DNA of 8,890 nt from an uncultured Bacteroidota bacterium (lineage in GTDB: Bacteria > Bacteroidota > Bacteroidia > UKL13-3): positions 1-8,890 of the forward strand of contig CAIUEQ010000373.1 in NCBI GenBank assembly GCA_903898215.1. The letters run 5' to 3'. The translations under genes were made by a program, and so were the position numbers. The notes beneath the pieces are model-generated. The model searched no databases. It was not told the DNA's origin and saw only the letters and a program-made list of their open reading frames with translations. Shown here piece by piece: positions 5,037 through 8,890 of the stretch (positions are counted from its first letter, which is position 1; each line of letters starts with the position of its first letter).

Positions 5037-6918
5037 TTCCAGCAAGAATTAATTTACCATATTTTTTTAACTCGTAAAGTTTTACCATTTCAAAAACAAC
5101 GGGTGTAACTACTAAAACATAAATAGTTGAAGAGATCACTCCGCCAATTAATGGAATAGTGATTGGCAACATCACATCGCTTCCTGTGCCGGTTGACCAT
5201 AGAATCGGAATCAAACCAAAAAGGGAAACAGATACTGTCATCAATTTTGGACGCAAGCGTTGAACAGCTCCATCCATGATATATTTTCGTAGATCTTCTT
5301 TTGAAATTGTTTCAGATGAATTGCCTTTATCGGCAACTAATTTTTCCATGTATTCATTCAAATAAATCATCATTAACATCGCAGTTTCAACAGCAACTCC
5401 AAACAATGCAATAAACCCAACGGCAACTGCAACTGATAAATTTACACCATAAAAATAAACCATAAATACTCCACCAATAAGTGCAAACGGAACTGTTATC
5501 ATCGTTAGCAAAGCTTCTTTTAACGATTTATAAGTGAAGTACAACACCATAAAAATGATTAGCAAAACGATAGGCATGATAAGCGATAAAGTTTTTTTTG
5601 CTCTGATTTGATTTTCCCATTGACCGCTCCATTCGAGGTTATAACCCTTTGGAAGTTTTGAGAAAAGTTTGTTTAATTTTTGTTGAGCTTCTTCAACCGT
5701 GCTTCCTAAATCTCTATCTCTAACATTAAATAAAACTGTTCCGCGTAACATGGCATTTTCAGAATTGATCATTGGCGGACCTTCAGAAATTGCAACATCA
5801 GCAACAGCCGAAAGTGGAATAGTTCCATAGTTCATTGTCTTCACCGGAATCTGTTTGATGGCTTCCAAACTATTCCGATAATCCTGAGCGAAACGTGCAT
5901 TAACAGTAAATCTCTCACGGCCTTCAATAGTTGTGGTTAAGTTCATACCGCCCAAGGCAGTTTCAACATACATGTTTACATCATCCACACTCAAACCATA
6001 TTTACCTATCTCATCTTTTTTAACAATGATATCAATATACCGACCTCCGGTAATTGGTTCAACATACAGATCTTTGATGCCATTGATTCCCTGCAATTCA
6101 TTTTTCATTTGAGTAGCAAGTGCATAGATAGAATCAAGATTTTGACCATAAATTTTTAATCCAACATCCGTTCTAATTCCTGTAGAAAGCATATTGATGC
6201 GATTAATAATTGGTTGCGTAAAACCATTTACCACACCGGGGATTTGCATTTTTGCATTGAGTTCGTTGATGATATCATCTTTAGTTAATCCACTTCTCCA
6301 TGCTGATTTTGGTTTCAACAAAATGATAGTTTCGATCATACTGATTGGAGAATTATCAGTTGCAGTATTTGCCTTTCCGGCTTTACCTAAAACATTTTGC
6401 ACTTCAGGAACCGACTTAATTATTTTATCCTGCACCTGCAAAATTCTTTTCACTTCAGAGTTAGAAACATCAGGAAGTGTTACAGGCATAAATAATATCG
6501 ACCCTTCATCAAGCGGAGGCATAAACTCAGAACCCATTTTAAACATCATGGCAACTCCTATGATTAGCGCAATGATATTTATCGATAACACAGTTTTTCG
6601 CCAGTTTAAACACCACGAAATAATTGGTGAATATATTCTTTCAAGAATTCGTGTTACCGGATTTGCACTTTCGGGTTTTAGTTTTCCTTTCAGAAAAAAT
6701 GAAATTAAAACCGGAGCTAACGTAATAGCAAGAAAGGCATCGATAAGAAGTATGAAAGTTTTTGTCCATGCAAGCGGATGAAATAATTTCCCTTCAATAC
6801 CTGTTAACATAAACACAGGAAGAAACGAAGCTATAACCACGATGGTTGAATAAAACACACCGGGACCAACTTGCTTTGATGATTTCTCTATAATTTTTAA
6901 TCGTTGTTTTTTGTCCAC
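5023..6918 (-). CDS. cusA: C-terminal part of a CusA/CzcA-family heavy-metal RND pump (5'-truncated)
   Basis: A 631-residue frame corresponding to the last three-fifths of a CusA-type proton-driven Cu/Ag pump, normally over 1,000 residues. It starts in the cytoplasmic loop before TM5 (KQRLKIIEKSSKQVGP), then has TM5-TM6 (about 22-77), an amphipathic stretch, TM7 (109-129), the periplasmic porter part (130-440) and TM8-TM12 (442-612). The three copper-site methionines of E. coli CusA (573, 623, 672) match Met144 (ILFMP), Met194 (PISMIET) and Met243 (INMLSTG), all at the same offset of 429. The relay residues CusA Glu939 and Lys984 match Glu511 and Lys558. TM1-TM4, the N-terminal porter subdomains and the relay Asp of TM4 (CusA Asp405) are absent. 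The frame starts with GTG, and a TGA lies three codons upstream. Only 105 nt separate it from the previous gene, so the missing half is not in the window. Probably a pseudogene, or an assembly artefact. Confidence 0.9.
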   Translation of the reverse strand: MDKKQRLKIIEKSSKQVGPGVFYSTIVVIASFLPVFMLTGIEGKLFHPLAWTKTFILLIDAFLAITLAPVLISFFLKGKLKPESANPVTRILERIYSPIISWCLNWRKTVLSINIIALIIGVAMMFKMGSEFMPPLDEGSILFMPVTLPDVSNSEVKRILQVQDKIIKSVPEVQNVLGKAGKANTATDNSPISMIETIILLKPKSAWRSGLTKDDIINELNAKMQIPGVVNGFTQPIINRINMLSTGIRTDVGLKIYGQNLDSIYALATQMKNELQGINGIKDLYVEPITGGRYIDIIVKKDEIGKYGLSVDDVNMYVETALGGMNLTTTIEGRERFTVNARFAQDYRNSLEAIKQIPVKTMNYGTIPLSAVADVAISEGPPMINSENAMLRGTVLFNVRDRDLGSTVEEAQQKLNKLFSKLPKGYNLEWSGQWENQIRAKKTLSLIMPIVLLIIFMVLYFTYKSLKEALLTMITVPFALIGGVFMVYFYGVNLSVAVAVGFIALFGVAVETAMLMMIYLNEYMEKLVADKGNSSETISKEDLRKYIMDGAVQRLRPKLMTVSVSLFGLIPILWSTGTGSDVMLPITIPLIGGVISSTIYVLVVTPVVFEMVKLYELKKYGKLILAGNEKE

Positions 6919-6923
6919 TTTTT

Positions 6924-7021
6924 TTCAATTGAAAAATGTTCAGAATAACTGCAAAATGATAAATGCAGAATTTTACAGCAGTTCATTTGATTGAACTGCA
7001 GCATGAATATTCAATTGAAAA
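6924..7021. repeat. 12-bp direct repeats with palindromic core flanking a hairpin, in the gap before the truncated pump gene
   Basis: TTCAATTGAAAA occurs at 6924-6935 and again at 7010-7021; each contains the palindrome TTCAATTGAA. Between them, 6978-6985 (GCAGTTCA) pairs exactly with 6992-6999 (TGAACTGC) around a 6-nt loop. The unit fills the 105-nt gap where the first 429 codons of the pump should be. It may be a transcription or regulatory element, or a scar left at the breakpoint. Confidence 0.5.
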
Positions 7022-7023
7022 TT

Positions 7024-7428
7024 TTAAAGAAGGAGTAAACTATTAGTTAAATAAACAGGATGTTTTTGCAGAGAAGTGAACCTTAACGGATCAAAATAAA
7101 CAAAACTGTTTTTTGGTAATGATGATGAAAATAATTCGGATGAAAAAATATTGTTGATGAATAATTTTAATTCAGTGATTTTTGGAGTCGTCACCAATGT
7201 TGACGATGCTTTCTGAGAAGTGTTAAGTTTAACCTCTACATGAATTTCTTTGCAACATTTCGAGGATGACATTTTACCGCAAACGCATTTTTGAAGTGGT
7301 GCATTTTGCATAGAAACTGTTGAAATCTTATCTCCACAAAAATGCAAATCCATACTAAAGCCAATAGATGGAATCAGGTATAGTATTGTTAAAAATATGA
7401 CAGCAACTTTTTTCACTTTGAATTTCAA
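7024..7428 (-). CDS. small exported Cys/His protein of the HYC_CC_PP type, first gene of the efflux operon
   Basis: The 134-residue product has a hydrophobic signal sequence (VAVIFLTILYLIPSIGFS), then conserved short motifs of this Bacteroidota family: His-Phe-Cys at 29-31 (DLHFCGDK), a Cys-x-Cys at 48 and 50, and a Cys-Cys pair at 58-59 (KCCKE). The second half is low in complexity, with many Ser/Leu/Phe, and ends HPVYLTNSLLLL. The family's usual closing Pro-Pro is reduced to His-Pro. Members commonly precede CusA-type pump genes, which fits the position here, and a periplasmic or membrane-linked metal-binding role is plausible but unproven. The frame opens with TTG at 7428; a GTG four codons later (7416, giving MKKVAVIF) is an equally good start, and no clear ribosome binding site separates them. 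Its stop is 105 nt before the truncated pump frame. Family call fairly sure; function unknown. Confidence 0.75.
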   Translation of the reverse strand: MKFKVKKVAVIFLTILYLIPSIGFSMDLHFCGDKISTVSMQNAPLQKCVCGKMSSSKCCKEIHVEVKLNTSQKASSTLVTTPKITELKLFINNIFSSELFSSSLPKNSFVYFDPLRFTSLQKHPVYLTNSLLLL

Positions 7429-7470
7429 ATATAGTAATCTTTTATAATTCCTTAATATGATTTGAATCAG

Positions 7471-7478
7471 TCAAGATA
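7471..7478 (-). promoter_or_regulatory. weak candidate -7 element for the efflux operon
   Basis: On the minus strand this reads TATCTTGA, a partial match to the Bacteroidota -7 box TAnnTTTG, about 43 nt before the TTG start at 7428. No convincing TTTG -33 element lies at the right distance upstream. It resembles the two plus-strand candidates at 7642 and 8302. Placement is a guess supported mainly by the divergent layout. Confidence 0.2.
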
Positions 7479-7617
7479 ATGATGCTTAGTTTTATGCGTT
7501 TAATTTTGAGTCGTAAGGCTACTATTTACTATGTATAAACAGCGCAGAATTGTTTCTTACTAAATCGAATTTTAAATAACAGATGGTTGGTTCTTAAAAA
7601 TCAAACACAGTTTATTG

Positions 7618-7649
7618 TTGATTAAAAATTCCTGTTTTATTTACCTTGC
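7618..7649 (+). promoter_or_regulatory. candidate Bacteroidota-type promoter for the gene at 7721
   Basis: TACCTTGC at 7642-7649 resembles the sigma-ABfr -7 box TAnnTTTG, and a TTG at 7618-7620 lies 21 nt upstream, within the usual spacing to the -33 element. Start of transcription would be about 7656, leaving a leader of roughly 65 nt. The rest of the 292-nt divergent gap (7429-7720) shows no gene, hairpin or heptamer array. Confidence 0.4.
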
Positions 7650-7720
7650 AAGTCGAAACAATTTTATTGAAGTAAAATTTCCTATTCAAAAAACATTGAA
7701 AAACTAATCGGTTATAATTC

Positions 7721-8236
7721 ATGAAAATATTTTACACTTTGGTATTCGTACTTTTTGGAGTTTTAGCTTATGCTCAAACTGATATTGAATTAAACAAAAT
7801 TAAATTAACCGTTGAACAAATTAACAAGGATACTTCCTACACAACCAAGACGCTGAAAAATGAACAGTTTTTAGCAAAAATGACAGATGGAGGCGGACAA
7901 CTTACGGGGTATTTTAAAAACGGTGAACTGTTAAAAATAATTGAACGTATCGGACTTTCAAGTTGTATAAATATTAACGAATATTATCTTCAAGACAATA
8001 AATTGATCTTCATTTATATTCGAGGAAAAGAATTTAAATACATCGACAGCTTATCAACTTTTTATTCGGGTGTGCAAACATTAACAATGGACTGCAGGTT
8101 CTTATTCCAGGATGATAAACTATTAAAATCTTTTTTAAATGGTTCAACACGTTGTTCCGGACAACCATCAGATAGTTGGGCGAGAATTTATCAGGACAAT
8201 TTTTTGCGATATTTAAATTTGCTCACAAAGCGATAA
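7721..8236 (+). CDS. exported protein of unknown function with three repeated beta-hairpin-like motifs
   Basis: The 171-residue product is not one I can name. It has a clean signal peptide (KIFYTLVFVLFGVLAYA, cleavage near residue 18 before QT) and no lipobox, so it is periplasmic or secreted. The mature part contains three similar segments with the pattern aromatic strand, turn with Asn/Asp/Gly, Lys/Glu-Leu strand: GYFKNGELLKI (62-72), YYLQDNKLIFIY (88-99) and RFLFQDDKLLKSF (126-138). They look like successive beta-hairpins of one small sheet domain, as in several uncharacterised Bacteroidota secreted proteins. Three cysteines (82, 125, 145) could form one disulfide. The ATG at 7721 is the only sensible start. 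It stands alone between the divergent efflux operon and the peroxidase gene 90 nt downstream; nothing in its sequence links it to metal efflux. Confidence 0.8.
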   Translation: MKIFYTLVFVLFGVLAYAQTDIELNKIKLTVEQINKDTSYTTKTLKNEQFLAKMTDGGGQLTGYFKNGELLKIIERIGLSSCININEYYLQDNKLIFIYIRGKEFKYIDSLSTFYSGVQTLTMDCRFLFQDDKLLKSFLNGSTRCSGQPSDSWARIYQDNFLRYLNLLTKR

Positions 8237-8301
8237 TATTTAGAAATGAATAAAACAGCATTCTAAAAATAAGTCCCTCTAAATAAAAATTCAAAACTAT
8301 T

Positions 8302-8309
8302 TGCCTTGC
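8302..8309 (+). promoter_or_regulatory. weak candidate -7 element just before the peroxidase gene
   Basis: TGCCTTGC, in the context CTATTTGCCTTGCTTTTGG, closely resembles TACCTTGC upstream of the preceding gene. If it is used, transcription would start only about 10 nt before the ATG at 8327, giving a very short leader. No clear -33 element is visible. Confidence 0.25.
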
Positions 8310-8326
8310 TTTTGGTTAGAATAAAT

Positions 8327-8869
8327 ATGCGTTTTAAACTTCTAATTATCTTTCTCATCATGAACTCAATAGTGTCGGCACAAAATATTTATTCTTTTAC
8401 TTTAAAAAATATCGAAGGCGAAGAAACTCACATTTCAAATTATAAAGGGAAAGTGTTGCTTATCGTAAATACAGCATCAGAATGTGGTTTTACACCTCAG
8501 TTTAAAGAACTTGAAGAACTTTATCAACTATACAAAGACAAAGGTTTTGAGATTCTTGCATTTCCTTCAAACGACTTTGGAAAACAAGAACCATTAAATG
8601 GAAAAGAGATACAAAACTTTTGTACTCTAAATTATAAAACCACTTTTCAAGTTTTTGATAAAGTACATGTAAAAGGAAAAGATGCTGCTCCATTTTATCA
8701 ATTTTTATCGAGCAAAAATCTAAATGGAAATTTGAGCAGTACACCAAAGTGGAACTTTCATAAATATTTAGTGAATAGAAATGGTGAAGTGGTTGACTAT
8801 TTTTATAGCACAACAAAACCCACATCAGCAAAAATTAAAAAATCGATTGAGAAATTAATGGGGGGTTGA
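8327..8869 (+). CDS. periplasmic glutathione-peroxidase-family thiol peroxidase
   Basis: This 180-residue protein reduces hydrogen peroxide and organic hydroperoxides with a reactive Cys. The GPx catalytic tetrad is complete: Cys53 (NTASECGFTPQ), Gln87 (FPSNDFGKQEP), and Trp142-Asn143 (PKWNFHKYLV). Cys99 (IQNFCTLNY) is at the usual place for the resolving Cys of the thioredoxin-dependent two-Cys type, so glutathione need not be the reductant; this also fits a phylum where glutathione is uncommon. An N-terminal signal peptide (MRFKLLIIFLIMNSIVSAQ) sends it to the periplasm, unlike most bacterial BtuE/GPx enzymes, which are cytoplasmic. I chose the ATG at 8327; the frame extends up to a TTG at 8306, but that would add seven residues in front of a good signal peptide. 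Stop TGA at 8867-8869. An extracytoplasmic peroxidase near a copper efflux operon would make physiological sense, but the two are transcribed divergently with a gene between. Confidence 0.92.
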   Translation: MRFKLLIIFLIMNSIVSAQNIYSFTLKNIEGEETHISNYKGKVLLIVNTASECGFTPQFKELEELYQLYKDKGFEILAFPSNDFGKQEPLNGKEIQNFCTLNYKTTFQVFDKVHVKGKDAAPFYQFLSSKNLNGNLSSTPKWNFHKYLVNRNGEVVDYFYSTTKPTSAKIKKSIEKLMGG

Positions 8870-8890
8870 ATTTTACTTTCCGATACAAAA

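Noticed and set aside
5037..5045. TTG start for the TolC-like protein
   Set aside because: The ATG three codons later gives a basic start (MKKNK) and a normal operon overlap.
6194..6781. Long open plus-strand frame (195 residues)
   Set aside because: It lies entirely opposite the pump gene, whose product matches CusA throughout; the product resembles no family and is a codon-composition shadow.
7429..7720. tRNA or small RNA in the divergent gap
   Set aside because: I found no cloverleaf, no T-loop consensus and no terminator-like hairpin.
8306..8326. Upstream TTG start for the peroxidase
   Set aside because: It would add seven residues before a well-formed signal peptide that begins at the ATG at 8327, and it overlaps the possible promoter motif.
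8502..8831. Minus-strand open frame of 109 residues
   Set aside because: It is antisense to the peroxidase gene, which has all catalytic motifs; the product is low-complexity and unrecognisable.

Overview
The window looks like a chromosomal or metagenomic piece of a Bacteroidota genome. It is AT-rich, has few Shine-Dalgarno sites, and carries a type IX secretion (T9SS) sorting-domain fragment, a small protein of the HYC_CC_PP type, and a lipoprotein-rich copper/silver efflux operon in the order usual for that phylum. I cannot name the genus.

Most of the window (about 412-7428) is one minus-strand operon. In transcription order it holds: a small exported Cys/His protein (7428-7024); the C-terminal part of a CusA-type RND pump that lacks about 429 N-terminal residues (6918-5023); a TolC-like outer-membrane protein (5036-3729); a periplasmic adaptor lipoprotein (3754-2507); a four-helix-bundle protein of the 23S rRNA intervening-sequence (S23) family (2414-2046); a second adaptor with an N-terminal heavy-metal-binding domain (2049-745); and a small metal-binding lipoprotein broken inside its metal site (675-412). 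The break is fused to the tail of an unrelated T9SS-secreted protein (461-228). The intact set would be a tripartite Cu/Ag export system running from the inner membrane through the periplasm to the outer membrane. As it stands, the pump cannot work alone, because the half with TM1-TM4 and one proton-relay residue is missing.

The most unusual structure is a family of degenerate 7-bp tandem repeats (GCAATNN, or NNATTGC on the other strand). It occurs at every gene junction from the TolC-like gene down to the end of the second adaptor, and flanks the four-helix-bundle gene on both sides. In three successive exported proteins the repeats lie inside the coding sequence and encode the hydrophobic core of the signal peptide (cyclic heptapeptide LLLIAYC). 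Because 7 is not a multiple of 3, this peptide is the same in all three frames of that strand. The repeats plus the four-helix-bundle gene look like an inserted cassette that has rewritten the N-termini of its neighbours.

The right part (7721-8869) holds two plus-strand genes for exported proteins: an unrecognised 171-residue protein and a periplasmic glutathione-peroxidase-family thiol peroxidase. The divergent gap 7429-7720 presumably holds promoters for both directions. The left edge (1-227) holds a strong terminator hairpin at 86-116 and no gene I can assign with confidence.
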